A stretch of 64,000 nt of DNA from an uncultured Pelagibacteraceae bacterium (GTDB lineage: Bacteria > Pseudomonadota > Alphaproteobacteria > Pelagibacterales > Pelagibacteraceae), in the NCBI GenBank assembly GCA_902555585.1, contig CACDSY010000003.1, positions 62,001-126,000 of the forward strand, read 5' to 3'. The notes below the pieces were generated by a model that saw only the letters and a program-made list of their open reading frames with translations, did no database searches and was not told the origin of the DNA. Within the stretch, counting starts at the first letter, position 1. Every line of letters begins with the position of its first letter. This document shows positions 8,367 through 17,132 of this stretch, piece by piece. Position numbers and translations under genes: made by a program.

Positions 8367-9085
8367 TATCTTAAAATTTTAATAAATTGTTTAACTACTT
8401 TTGAAATGCTATGTGAGACAGACTCTCCAATTATAAAATGGCCTATATTAAATTCCTCAATTTGTTTTATCTTATTGAGTATTTTTGTTGTCTTATAGTC
8501 CATACCATGTCCAGCATGAACCTCTAAACCTATATTTTTAGCATAAGTAGCACATTTTTTGATTTTATTTAGTTCTCTGTTGTAATTTTTTTTCTGTTTT
8601 ACTTTATTAGAAATCTTGCCTGTATGTATCTCTATACATTTACTCCCTAAGTTTTTTGATAATTTTATATCTTGCAGAGATGGATTTATAAATAAGCTTG
8701 TTCTAATATTATTTGTATTAAAAATTTTTAATATTTTTTTGATTTTATTTTTATTCTTTTTTAAATTTAATCCTCCTTCTGTGGTAATTTCATTTCTTTT
8801 TTCAGGAACAAGACAAATAAAAGAAGGTTTATTTTTTAGTGCAATATTAACCATTTTTGGATCAGAAGCTATTTCCAAATTAATAGGGATTGATTTATTT
8901 GAGGAGAGAATTTTTAAATCCATATCATTAATGTGTCGCCTATCCTCTCTCAAATGAACTGTAATAGAGTCTGCGCCAGCCTTTAATACATCTAAAGCTA
9001 CAGTATATGGATCAGGATGTTTTTCACCTCTAGCATTTCTCAACGTTGCAACATGGTCAATATTAACGCCTAGTCTCTTTCTCAT
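8366..9085 (-). CDS. pdxJ: Pyridoxine 5'-phosphate synthase
   Basis: PdxJ closes the ring of vitamin B6 from 1-deoxyxylulose 5-phosphate and 3-amino-2-oxopropyl phosphate. The 239-residue TIM-barrel protein begins RLGVNIDHVATLRNARG, then shows HLREDRRHI, EIHTGKI and VHAGHGMDY, with the conserved histidines and arginines of the family, and ends with the phosphate loop FNIGHFIIGESV. It overlaps pyrE by 4 bases and acpS by 1. The PLP it makes is needed by GlyA in the neighbouring operon. Confidence 0.95.
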   Translation of the reverse strand: MRKRLGVNIDHVATLRNARGEKHPDPYTVALDVLKAGADSITVHLREDRRHINDMDLKILSSNKSIPINLEIASDPKMVNIALKNKPSFICLVPEKRNEITTEGGLNLKKNKNKIKKILKIFNTNNIRTSLFINPSLQDIKLSKNLGSKCIEIHTGKISNKVKQKKNYNRELNKIKKCATYAKNIGLEVHAGHGMDYKTTKILNKIKQIEEFNIGHFIIGESVSHSISKVVKQFIKILR

Positions 9086-9672
9086 TTTAAAAATCTACTT
9101 CCAGGTTTGGTAATTGGAATTTTTTTTAGACTTTCTGGGATATTTTTTTTTTTAAAAGTTGGAATTTTTAATTTTACTTGTGAAATTATATTTTTTCTTT
9201 TTATTTTTAAAGTTTGCTTATTAGATCTGTCAATTAAACACGCAAATCCTAATAAAATTGCTCCAGATTTTTTTATTAATTTAGCACACTCTAAACTTGA
9301 TTTTCCTGTAGTTATAACATCTTCAATAATTAATACTCTTGATTTTTTTTTAATATAAAAACCTCTTCTTAACTTAAAATTTCCTTCAACACGTTCACAA
9401 AAAATTGTTTCTTTTTTTAAAACTCTACCGATTTCATAACCAATTACAATTCCACCCATCGCTGGTGAAAGAATTAAATCAATATTTTTAAATGTTTTTT
9501 TTATTTTACTTGCTAATGATTTTGTAAATTTTTCAGATTTGTTTGGAAAGCTTAATAATTTTGCACATTGCACATAAGAAGGTGAATGTAGTCCAGATGA
9601 CAATACAAAATGTCCATCTAACAAAGCATTAGTTTTTCTTAAAACTGCTAAAGAGTTTTTTAAAGAAAGCAT
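9082..9672 (-). CDS. pyrE: Orotate phosphoribosyltransferase
   Basis: PyrE joins orotate to PRPP in pyrimidine synthesis. The 196-residue protein has GHFVLSSGLHSPSYVQCAKL, the hood-loop region, and the PRPP-binding motif VLIIEDVITTGKSSLE. The only ATG that keeps the conserved N-terminus is at 9672, which makes a 44-base overlap with the 3' end of rsh. No internal start is a better fit. The C-terminal tail (TFKKKNIPESLKKIPITKPGSRFLK) is of the alphaproteobacterial type. Confidence 0.93.
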   Translation of the reverse strand: MLSLKNSLAVLRKTNALLDGHFVLSSGLHSPSYVQCAKLLSFPNKSEKFTKSLASKIKKTFKNIDLILSPAMGGIVIGYEIGRVLKKETIFCERVEGNFKLRRGFYIKKKSRVLIIEDVITTGKSSLECAKLIKKSGAILLGFACLIDRSNKQTLKIKRKNIISQVKLKIPTFKKKNIPESLKKIPITKPGSRFLK

Positions 9673-11371
9673 ATTTTTTATTTTTGTGTCTTATAATTTT
9701 AAATTTATATTCTTTTTGTTTTAGTTCACTTATCAATTTTGTAAAGTTCTTAAGGTCATGTATGATTAAATTAAATTTGAAATTAATCCTTCCATTGAGT
9801 TTTTCTACCATTTCTACACTTGAAATATTAACAAAGTTTTCACCAATCATGGTTGTTACATCACCCATTTTTCCAGGTTCATCAGGCAGAGAAATCCAAA
9901 GAGTAGTATTATATCTTTTTTCCTTAATCGGTTTGCTGTTTTCACGGTACTGCCAATAACGTCTAATCGCAGCACGAGCTTTTCCTGTTTTGGTGCTAGT
10001 TAACCAATGTAATGAGGGGGAGGCTTTTTTAGAGGTGATAATCTTAACCACATCCCCGTTTCTTAATATAGATTGCAAAGCACTTTCATTTCCATTTATT
10101 TCACATCCAACAGCAGCATCTCCGATTTGAGTATGGACCGCATAGGCAAAATCTATTGGTGTAGCATTTTTAGGTAATTTTATAATTGATCCTTTTGGTG
10201 TGAAACAAAAGGCGTTTTCTTGAAACATTTGAAGCTTTGTATATTCATAAGAGTCATCTGGATTCTCATTTTTATCAATAATTTCAACTAAATCTGCTAA
10301 CCAATCATACTCCTTCCAAGTTAAAGAATTAAATTTTTCTGATGATTTATATTTCCAGTGAGAAGCAATACCTCTTTCTGCAAACTCATGCATTTGCTTT
10401 GTTCTTAACTGGATTTCAATTGGTCTTTTATTTGGTCCAATAATAGCTGTGTGTAATGATTGATATTTATTGATTTTTGGCGATGAAATATAATCTTTAA
10501 ATTTACCTGGTATACAATTCCATTTGCTATGGAAAATTCCTAAAGCTTTATAACAATCCTCAATATTACCTAAAATAATTCTAAACCCAATAATGTCTGT
10601 TATTTGTTCAAGAGAAGTTCTTTTTTTTTGGATTTTTCTCCAAATTGAAAAAGGAGTTTTCTCTCTTCCAACTATTTTTGGTTCTATATTTTTGTTTTTA
10701 AGTATTTCAAAAAACTCATCAGAAATATTATTAAAGTTAATTAGATTATTTTCTTTAATTTTATCTAATCTATCTTTTATCAATTTTCTTGCATCTTCAT
10801 TTAAAACTTCAAAAGAAAGGTCTTCTAATTCGTCTCTTATACGATGCATGCCCATCCTGTCCGCAAGTGGCGCATAAATTTCCATTGTTTCTTTTGCTTT
10901 TCTAATTTGCTTTTCTTTATCAACAACTTTAATGGTACGCATATTGTGCAGTCTATCAGCTAGCTTCACCAGTAAAACTCTGATGTCTTTTGATGTTGCT
11001 AATATTAATTTTCTAAAATTTTCTGCTTTAGAGTTTGATATTGCTTGATTTTCAAACTCAGAAATTTTTGTAACACCATCAACTAAATCAGCAACCTCTT
11101 TTCCAAATTCTGCTTCTATTGTATTATAAGTTGCATAAGTATCTTCTATTGTATCATGAAGTAAACCAGTGGCTATAGTTGCGCTGTCTAGCTTTAACTC
11201 AGTTAAAATATTTGCGACTGCTATCGGGTGAATAATGTAAGGTGAGCCCTCATCTCTTTTTTGTTTTTCATGGGCCTTTAAAGCAAAATCATAGGCTTTC
11301 GTTAAGGTTTCTGGATTAAGAAACTTATTATAATTTTTTACCTTATTAATTAATTCTTCAGATTTAAGCAT
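9629..11371 (-). CDS. rsh: RelA/SpoT-family (p)ppGpp synthetase/hydrolase, shortened
   Basis: This is the stringent-response enzyme that makes and degrades (p)ppGpp. The 580 residues hold an HD hydrolase domain (about 25-175; H72-D73, E76-D77, LADRLHNMRT), a synthetase domain (about 225-345; GREKTPFSIWRKI, NKYQSLHTAI, IEIQLRTKQMHE), a TGS domain (about 388-448) and a C-terminal ACT domain (about 490-560; LPDEPGKMGDVTTMIG). Only about 40 residues separate TGS from ACT, whereas SpoT/RelA of about 700-740 residues carry a helical and zinc-finger-type region there. Both catalytic centres look intact. It overlaps pyrE by 44 bases and follows folK by 16. Confidence 0.93.
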   Translation of the reverse strand: MLKSEELINKVKNYNKFLNPETLTKAYDFALKAHEKQKRDEGSPYIIHPIAVANILTELKLDSATIATGLLHDTIEDTYATYNTIEAEFGKEVADLVDGVTKISEFENQAISNSKAENFRKLILATSKDIRVLLVKLADRLHNMRTIKVVDKEKQIRKAKETMEIYAPLADRMGMHRIRDELEDLSFEVLNEDARKLIKDRLDKIKENNLINFNNISDEFFEILKNKNIEPKIVGREKTPFSIWRKIQKKRTSLEQITDIIGFRIILGNIEDCYKALGIFHSKWNCIPGKFKDYISSPKINKYQSLHTAIIGPNKRPIEIQLRTKQMHEFAERGIASHWKYKSSEKFNSLTWKEYDWLADLVEIIDKNENPDDSYEYTKLQMFQENAFCFTPKGSIIKLPKNATPIDFAYAVHTQIGDAAVGCEINGNESALQSILRNGDVVKIITSKKASPSLHWLTSTKTGKARAAIRRYWQYRENSKPIKEKRYNTTLWISLPDEPGKMGDVTTMIGENFVNISSVEMVEKLNGRINFKFNLIIHDLKNFTKLISELKQKEYKFKIIRHKNKKYAFFKKLFSSFKKN

Positions 11372-11387
11372 TACTATTTATATCATT

Positions 11388-11918
11388 TTATTGAGCAATT
11401 TTAATACCCAATAACTGATCTGAGGTTAAATTTGACAATAAAATGACTATATTCTTATTAAGTTTAGGGTGAACCCAAACTTTATCTAATTCATATAAAG
11501 GAAACAGAACAAAATTTCTATTATGCATTCTTTTATGCGGAGTATTGAGTTTATAATTTCCAATTTTTCTATGGATTGTTTCACCATTAAAATCAATTAT
11601 ATCGATATCACATATTCTTGGATGATTTCTTTTAGACTTAGTTCGACCTAGTTTTTTTTCAATTTTTTTTATTTTTAAAAATAATTCAGCTATATTTAAT
11701 TTTGTCTCAACTAATAGGATAGAATTAATAAAGTTTGGAAAATTTTCATTTGGCCAAGATTTTGTACTGTAAAATTTTGATCTTTTCTTTATAAAAATTC
11801 CCTCCTCTTGGATTAAATCTATACTTTTATTTAGATTATTTTTCTTGTCTCCAAGATTAGAACCTAATGCTAGATATGCAAAATTAACTTGATTTTCTAA
11901 TATACCTTGCTTTTTCAC
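11388..11918 (-). CDS. folK: 2-amino-4-hydroxy-6-hydroxymethyldihydropteridine pyrophosphokinase
   Basis: FolK (HPPK) activates the pterin for folate synthesis with ATP. Motifs are [33 protein letters not shown] and [16 protein letters not shown] (the metal DxD), then [15 protein letters not shown]. The conserved domain begins at about VNFAYLALG. An ATG at 11957 would add 23 leading residues read from inside smpB. A GTG at 11918 gives [10 protein letters not shown] before the domain and a 35-base overlap with smpB, and I chose that; the start is uncertain. The folates it helps make are used by GlyA and sarcosine oxidase. Confidence 0.88.
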   Translation of the reverse strand: MKKQGILENQVNFAYLALGSNLGDKKNNLNKSIDLIQEEGIFIKKRSKFYSTKSWPNENFPNFINSILLVETKLNIAELFLKIKKIEKKLGRTKSKRNHPRICDIDIIDFNGETIHRKIGNYKLNTPHKRMHNRNFVLFPLYELDKVWVHPKLNKNIVILLSNLTSDQLLGIKIAQ

Positions 11919-12354
11919 GGTTCCAATCTTTTGTCTTTTTTGACAGTCTTTTATCAAATTGTTTTTTACCTTTAGCTACTGCAATTTCTAATTTTGCCTT
12001 TCCTTTTTTAAAATACATTTTTGTTGGTACAATAGTTAAACCATCTTCATGAATTCTGCCAATAATTTTATTAATTTCTCTTTTATTCAATAAAAGTTTT
12101 CTTTCGGAGTAAGGATTATGATTTGAATAACTGGCTTGTTTATAGATAGGTATATGAGAATTAATCAAAAAAATTTCTCCATCTTTATCTACAGCATAAG
12201 AGTCTGCTATGTTAATTTTACCTGATCTTACAGATTTTATTTCGGAGCCCTTTAAAACTATACCTGCTTCAAACATCTCTTTAAAAAAATAATTAAAAGA
12301 TGCTTTTCTATTAATTGTAATAATTTTTAAACCAGGAGCGGTTTTTTTATTCAT
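11884..12354 (-). CDS. smpB: SsrA-binding protein SmpB
   Basis: SmpB binds tmRNA and delivers it to stalled ribosomes in trans-translation. The 156-residue protein has the oligonucleotide-binding barrel ([73 protein letters not shown] split over about 30-135) and the basic tail [18 protein letters not shown] that enters the decoding site. It overlaps dapA by 8 bases. No ssrA gene is present in the window. Confidence 0.96.
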   Translation of the reverse strand: MNKKTAPGLKIITINRKASFNYFFKEMFEAGIVLKGSEIKSVRSGKINIADSYAVDKDGEIFLINSHIPIYKQASYSNHNPYSERKLLLNKREINKIIGRIHEDGLTIVPTKMYFKKGKAKLEIAVAKGKKQFDKRLSKKTKDWNREKARYIRKSS

Positions 12355-13234
12355 TAATTAATTTGGCAGATATAAGAGCTTTTTTAACCTCAGCTTTTGT
12401 TTCATCTAAAACTGTTACTAAAGGTAATCTCACTTTATCGTCACATAGACCTATCAATTTAGCTGCGTATTTAACTGGTGATGGATTGCTCTCAATAAAC
12501 AAAGATTTATGAACAGGTTGAAGTTTTTTGTCTATCTCTCCAGCCTTTTTTTGCTCATCATTACTCTCTGATTTTGAAAATTTTTGCATATCAGAACACA
12601 TTTTAGGAGCTATGTTGGCTGTAACAGAAATACACCCCACTCCACCTCTTTTATTATATTCATAAGCAAGACCGTCCTCGCCTGTTAGTTGGATAAATTC
12701 ATTACCAATTTTTTTGAAAGTCTCATCTACTCTATTTAAATCGCCAGTTGCATCTTTAACACCAACAATGTTCTTAAGCTCAAATAATCTTGCCATAGTA
12801 TCTACTGTCATATCAATAACTGATCTGCCAGGAATATTATAAATTATAATTGGTATGCCACATTTGTCATTTATAGCCTTGTAATGCTGATATAAGCCCT
12901 CCTGAGTAGGTTTGTTATAATAAGGTGTCACTATCAAGGCACCATCTGCCCCAGCCTTTTCAGCGTGCTCTGTGAGTGAAATGGCTTCTGTAGTAGAATT
13001 TGATCCTGTGCCTGCGATCACTGGAATTTTTCCTTTAGCTTCTTGTATACATAACTCTATAACTTTTTCATGTTCTCTATGCGAAAGAGTTGGCGACTCA
13101 CCTGTTGTGCCAGCTGGCACAAGTCCATTTGTTCCATTTTCTAAATGAAAATTAATAATTTTTATATAGGTTTCCTCATCAAGGCTATTGCCTTTAAATG
13201 GTGTTACTAAAGCTACATTTGAACCTTTAAACAT
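12347..13234 (-). CDS. dapA: 4-hydroxy-tetrahydrodipicolinate synthase
   Basis: DapA condenses pyruvate with aspartate semialdehyde, the first committed step to diaminopimelate and lysine. The 295-residue TIM barrel has [10 protein letters not shown] (T43/T44), Y132 in IIYNIPGRS, and the Schiff-base lysine K160 in [11 protein letters not shown], all at family-typical positions. It heads the minus-strand operon that continues through smpB to recO. Only 27 bases separate its start from the divergent lytic transglycosylase gene. Confidence 0.96.
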   Translation of the reverse strand: MFKGSNVALVTPFKGNSLDEETYIKIINFHLENGTNGLVPAGTTGESPTLSHREHEKVIELCIQEAKGKIPVIAGTGSNSTTEAISLTEHAEKAGADGALIVTPYYNKPTQEGLYQHYKAINDKCGIPIIIYNIPGRSVIDMTVDTMARLFELKNIVGVKDATGDLNRVDETFKKIGNEFIQLTGEDGLAYEYNKRGGVGCISVTANIAPKMCSDMQKFSKSESNDEQKKAGEIDKKLQPVHKSLFIESNPSPVKYAAKLIGLCDDKVRLPLVTVLDETKAEVKKALISAKLINE

Positions 13235-13261
13235 AAATATTTATATCATAAGTTATTAAAA

Positions 13262-15448
13262 ATGATTTTTAGAAAATCTAAATTACTCCTAACAACTATA
13301 TTTTTTTTAACCTTTTTTCAATCATCATATTCGAATGAAATAATAATACCTAAGAAAAAACCTGCGTTTAAAAGTCAGATAGTAGTCCCTCCTTTAAAAC
13401 CTGGAACATTTAATGAGAAACAAAGTTTAAAAGATGATAAAGATTTACCTAAAGAGATCTTTGGGATTTTATTGCCCCCCAAAAAACCACTTATTATAAA
13501 AAAACAAACATTAAGGTCTGTTAAAAAAACTAGATATTATAGTGAAAGAGATTTCGAATTCGCAAAACAAGCAATTAGATTTATGGAAAAATCTAATTGG
13601 AAAGATGCAAAAAATACTGCGAAAAAAGCAAGGGCTCAATCAATATATGATTTTATAGAGTGGAGGCATCTTCTTACATCAGGAAATAAAGCAACTTTTT
13701 CTGAATACAAAAGGTTTATCGAAAGAGTTAAAGATTATCCAAGATTTGATAGAATTAAATATCTTGCTGAACACAAAATAAATTTACAAAACCATTCTCC
13801 GACTGAAATAATTAATTGGTTTCAAAGTAATGCACCATTAAGTGGATATGGTAAAATGGTATTAGGTGAGAGTTTTATTAAAATTGGAAAGTCTGGCGAT
13901 GGGATAAAATTAATAAAAGAGGGGTTTATAAATGCAGATCTAAATACAAATAATTTAAAATATTTCAGAAAAAAATTTAAAAATATTCTAGATACCTCTG
14001 ATTATATAAATAGAGCTGATTATTATGCTTGGGAGGGTAAACACTGGGATCTTAAAAGGGTTATTAGATACCTTCCTAGTGAGTATCAATTACTTTATAC
14101 AGCAAGACAAATATTAATAAGCAGAGGATATGGGGTTGATGAAGCGATAAAAAAAGTACCAAAAAACTTTAAGAATGATGCTGGTTTAAATTATGATAGA
14201 TTAAAATGGAGAAGAAAAAAAGGACGTGTAGATAGCTCGCTAGAAATTCTTAATAAAGTAAAAAACACCGAAGAATATTTAGTAAGACCAGATAAATGGT
14301 GGAAAGAAAGGTCAATAATTGGAAGATCCTTAATTTATAAAAAAAAATATAAAACTGCATATAAAATTGTTTCGAATCACGCAATGACAGAAGGTGCAGA
14401 CTATGCAGAAGCTGAGTGGATGAGTGGCTGGATAGCACTCAGTTTTTTAAAAAATGCACAACAAGCAGAAAATCATTTTTTAAATTTTTATAGGAATGTT
14501 AGCTATCCAATCAGCTTATCTAGAGGTTCGTATTGGTTGGGAAAAACATATGAAAAAATTGGGGACACAGAAAGCTCAAATAAATGGTTCTTAGAGGGAT
14601 CAAAATATTTAACAACCTACTATGGTCAACTTTCACATATGAAAGTAAAACCTCAAGAGAAATTTGAACTAGATAAATTAATGTTTGTAGATGATGATTA
14701 TGAACAAGAGTTTTACTCAAAAAAACTTGTCGCAATTGTTGATTTACTTGATTATTTAAATAAAGATAAATACACAAAACATATCTTAAGGTTTTTAGCA
14801 AATGATAATGTAGAAAAAGGCAGTGAGGCTTTAGCTGCTAAATTAGCTTCTGATATATCACGTTTTGATTTTGCTATACAAGTTTCTAAAATTGCCTCAT
14901 ATCAAAAAAGATTTCACAACCAATTTAATTATCCAATAATGAGTGTACCAAAATTTGTTGGTGGAAGAAAAATTCCTGATCCAGCATTAATATTATCAAT
15001 TATCAGACAAGAAAGTGAATTTGATACCTCTGCTAGGAGTAGAGTTGGAGCTCAAGGTTTAATGCAACTTATGCCTTATACGGCTAAGACTGTATCAAAA
15101 CAAGCTAAGTTAGGATACTCGAAGTCTAAATTAACGACTGACCCCGAATATAATATTAATTTAGGATCTCATTATATTGCTGGTTTAATCAATCAGTATA
15201 AAGGATCCTACCCTTTTGCTACAGCCGCTTACAATGCTGGTCCTAAGAGAGTAAAGTATTGGAAAAAAATTAATAAGGATCCTCAAAAAAAACAGATTGA
15301 CTATGTTGATTGGGTTGAGCTTATTAAATATAAAGAAACAAGAAATTATGTACAAAGAGTTTTAGAAAATTACAATGTTTACAGGTACATTTTGTCTCAA
15401 AAGCCAATATACCTAAAAGATTTCTTCAAAAATCAGAGCATGTATTAA
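13262..15448 (+). CDS. slt: Soluble lytic murein transglycosylase (Slt70-like)
   Basis: This periplasmic enzyme cleaves peptidoglycan glycan strands to 1,6-anhydro-muropeptides. The 728-residue protein has a signal peptide (KSKLLLTTIFFLTFFQSSYS, cleavage near 24), a proline/lysine-rich stretch (about 28-80), a long alpha-superhelical middle, and a C-terminal SLT domain. The SLT domain has the catalytic glutamate E584 in IIRQESEFD, then RVGAQGLMQLMP and ATAAYNAGPKRV. Its stop codon is directly followed by the 3' end of tRNA-Ser on the other strand. Confidence 0.92.
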   Translation: MIFRKSKLLLTTIFFLTFFQSSYSNEIIIPKKKPAFKSQIVVPPLKPGTFNEKQSLKDDKDLPKEIFGILLPPKKPLIIKKQTLRSVKKTRYYSERDFEFAKQAIRFMEKSNWKDAKNTAKKARAQSIYDFIEWRHLLTSGNKATFSEYKRFIERVKDYPRFDRIKYLAEHKINLQNHSPTEIINWFQSNAPLSGYGKMVLGESFIKIGKSGDGIKLIKEGFINADLNTNNLKYFRKKFKNILDTSDYINRADYYAWEGKHWDLKRVIRYLPSEYQLLYTARQILISRGYGVDEAIKKVPKNFKNDAGLNYDRLKWRRKKGRVDSSLEILNKVKNTEEYLVRPDKWWKERSIIGRSLIYKKKYKTAYKIVSNHAMTEGADYAEAEWMSGWIALSFLKNAQQAENHFLNFYRNVSYPISLSRGSYWLGKTYEKIGDTESSNKWFLEGSKYLTTYYGQLSHMKVKPQEKFELDKLMFVDDDYEQEFYSKKLVAIVDLLDYLNKDKYTKHILRFLANDNVEKGSEALAAKLASDISRFDFAIQVSKIASYQKRFHNQFNYPIMSVPKFVGGRKIPDPALILSIIRQESEFDTSARSRVGAQGLMQLMPYTAKTVSKQAKLGYSKSKLTTDPEYNINLGSHYIAGLINQYKGSYPFATAAYNAGPKRVKYWKKINKDPQKKQIDYVDWVELIKYKETRNYVQRVLENYNVYRYILSQKPIYLKDFFKNQSMY

Positions 15449-15539
15449 TGGCGGAAGAGAAGGGATTCGAACCCTTGGAAGGATTGCTCCTTCGGCAATT
15501 TAGCAAACTGCTGGTTTAAGCCAACTCACCCACTCTTCC
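15449..15539 (-). tRNA. tRNA-Ser (anticodon GCU)
   Basis: Read on the minus strand, the 91 bases fold as a class II tRNA. The acceptor stem is GGAAGAG/CTCTTCC with discriminator G and an encoded CCA. The anticodon stem GCAGT/ATTGC encloses loop TTGCTAA (anticodon GCT at 15504-15502). There is a long variable arm (GAAGGA-GCAA-TCCTTC) and a T arm with GGTTCGAATCC. It reads serine codons AGC/AGU. The CCA end touches the stop codon of the lytic transglycosylase gene. Confidence 0.96.
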
Positions 15540-15548
15540 GTTGATACA

Positions 15549-15577
15549 TGTGTAACTTGAAATCATTGAATATTCAA
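15549..15577 (-). promoter_or_regulatory. Candidate promoter of tRNA-Ser
   Basis: On the minus strand TTGAAT (15577-15572) and TACACA (15554-15549) are separated by 17 bases. They would start transcription a few bases before the mature tRNA 5' end at 15539. The -35 lies inside the palindrome shared with the divergent sox operon. Both hexamers are imperfect. Confidence 0.35.
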
Positions 15578-15588
15578 TATTAATCAAG
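15556..15588 (+). promoter_or_regulatory. Palindromic element between tRNA-Ser and soxB (candidate operator)
   Basis: A perfect 14-base palindrome ATTGAATATTCAAT (15565-15578) is flanked by a second pair of inverted arms, CTTGA (15556-15560) and TCAAG (15584-15588). The position, 26-48 bases before the soxB ATG and inside the divergent gap, suits a dimeric regulator of the sarcosine oxidase operon. A plus-strand TTGAAA (15557-15562) with ATTAAT 16 bases on could be the sox promoter. The regulator is unknown and AT-rich sequence yields chance palindromes. Confidence 0.4.
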
Positions 15589-15603
15589 TAATTTCTTGCA
15601 AAT

Positions 15604-16857
15604 ATGAAAAACAAATATTCAATTTTTTCACTGATAAAAAATGCTTTTTCGCAGCATGAAAACTGGAAACAAGCCTGGGGCAATCCTGAGCCTAAAAAAG
15701 AATATGAAGCGGTAATTGTTGGAGGTGGTGGACATGGACTAGCGACGGCATACTATCTTGCAAAAAAACATAACATGAAAAATATTGCGGTTTTAGAAAA
15801 AGGTTGGATTGGTGGAGGTAATACTGGGAGAAATACAACAATCATAAGATCAAATTATTTATGGGATGCTAGCGCTGGATTGTATGACCATGCTTTAAAA
15901 ATTTGGGAAAATTTATCTCAAGAATTAAATTATAATATAATGTTTAGTCAACGTGGAGTTATGAACCTAGCTCATAACCTTCAAGACGTTAGAGATTTAA
16001 AAAGAAGAACTCATGCAAATAGGTTAAATGGAATTGATGCTGTTTGGTTAGACACGAAACAAGTTAAGGAATTTTGTCCAATAATAAATATTTCTCAAGA
16101 TATTAGATATCCTGTACTTGGTGGAACTTTACAAAGAAGAGCTGGAACTGCAAGACATGATGCTGTTGCATGGGGTTATGCAAGAGGTGCAGATGCAATG
16201 GGTGTAGATATAATTCAAAATTGTGAAGTTAAAGGAATAAAAAGAAATGGAGACCAAGTTGAAGGACTTGATACTACAAAAGGATTTATCAAAACAAAAA
16301 AAATTGGTGTAGTAGCCGCAGGTCATTCAAGTGTAATTGCTAATATGGCAGGCTTAAAATTACCACTTGAAAGTAAACCATTACAGGCATTAGTCTCAGA
16401 ACCAGTCAAACCAATAATAGATACAGTTGTAATGTCTAATGCTGTCCATGCATATGTTAGTCAATCTGATAAAGGTGAATTAGTAATTGGTGCTGGAACA
16501 GATGCTTACATATCTTATACACAAAGAGGAAGTCATGATGTAGTAGAAGGTACCTTAAAAGCTATATTAGAGCTGTACCCTATTTTTAGTAGAATGAAGA
16601 TGTTAAGACAATGGGGTGGTATTGTTGATATTTGTCCGGATGCAAGTCCGATCATTAGCAAAACAAATATAAAAGGTCTTTATTTTAACTGTGGATGGGG
16701 AACAGGAGGTTTTAAAGCAACACCTGGATCTGGTGATTTATTTGCTCACACAATTGCTAATGATGAGCCACATAAATTAAATGCAGCATTTAATCTTAAC
16801 AGATTTGTAAGTGGAGATCTTGTTGATGAACATGGTGCAGCTGCTGTAGCACACTAA
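15604..16857 (+). CDS. soxB: Sarcosine oxidase, beta subunit
   Basis: The beta subunit is the catalytic flavoprotein that oxidises sarcosine (N-methylglycine). The 417-residue protein has the FAD-binding dinucleotide fold [20 protein letters not shown] near residue 37. H185 in [11 protein letters not shown] is at the place of the histidine that carries covalent FMN in characterised heterotetrameric enzymes. [17 protein letters not shown] and [16 protein letters not shown] are the C-terminal FAD/substrate motifs. It is first of four tightly packed genes; the TAATG junction joins it to soxD. Confidence 0.95.
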   Translation: MKNKYSIFSLIKNAFSQHENWKQAWGNPEPKKEYEAVIVGGGGHGLATAYYLAKKHNMKNIAVLEKGWIGGGNTGRNTTIIRSNYLWDASAGLYDHALKIWENLSQELNYNIMFSQRGVMNLAHNLQDVRDLKRRTHANRLNGIDAVWLDTKQVKEFCPIINISQDIRYPVLGGTLQRRAGTARHDAVAWGYARGADAMGVDIIQNCEVKGIKRNGDQVEGLDTTKGFIKTKKIGVVAAGHSSVIANMAGLKLPLESKPLQALVSEPVKPIIDTVVMSNAVHAYVSQSDKGELVIGAGTDAYISYTQRGSHDVVEGTLKAILELYPIFSRMKMLRQWGGIVDICPDASPIISKTNIKGLYFNCGWGTGGFKATPGSGDLFAHTIANDEPHKLNAAFNLNRFVSGDLVDEHGAAAVAH

Positions 16858-17132
16858 TGTTTGTTATAAATTGCCCATATTGTGGAGAAAGAGACCAGAG
16901 TGAGTTTTCATGTGGTGGCGAAGCACACATTGTAAGACCAAAACAACCTACAGAGCTAAGTGATGATGAATGGGCAGAATATTTATTTATGAAAAAGAAT
17001 ATTAAAGGTGTTCAGTTTGAAAGATGGAACCATGCTCATGGATGTAGAAAATGGTTTAATATGATAAGGGATACATCAAATGACAAAATACATGCAGTTT
17101 ACAAAATGGGTGAAAAACCTCCTGTAATTTAA
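16857..17132 (+). CDS. soxD: Sarcosine oxidase, delta subunit
   Basis: This small 91-residue subunit is a structural zinc protein of heterotetrameric sarcosine oxidase. All four expected zinc ligands are visible: C6 and C9 (CPYCGERD), H59 and C63 (NHAHGCRKWFN). The ATG shares its A with the soxB stop codon, and the next gene soxA begins immediately after its stop. Length and motifs match the family closely. Confidence 0.95.
   Translation: MFVINCPYCGERDQSEFSCGGEAHIVRPKQPTELSDDEWAEYLFMKKNIKGVQFERWNHAHGCRKWFNMIRDTSNDKIHAVYKMGEKPPVI

Noticed and set aside
11919-11957. folK start at the ATG at 11957
   Set aside because: It would add residues encoded inside smpB that lie before the conserved HPPK domain; a GTG at 11918 fits better, though this is not proved.
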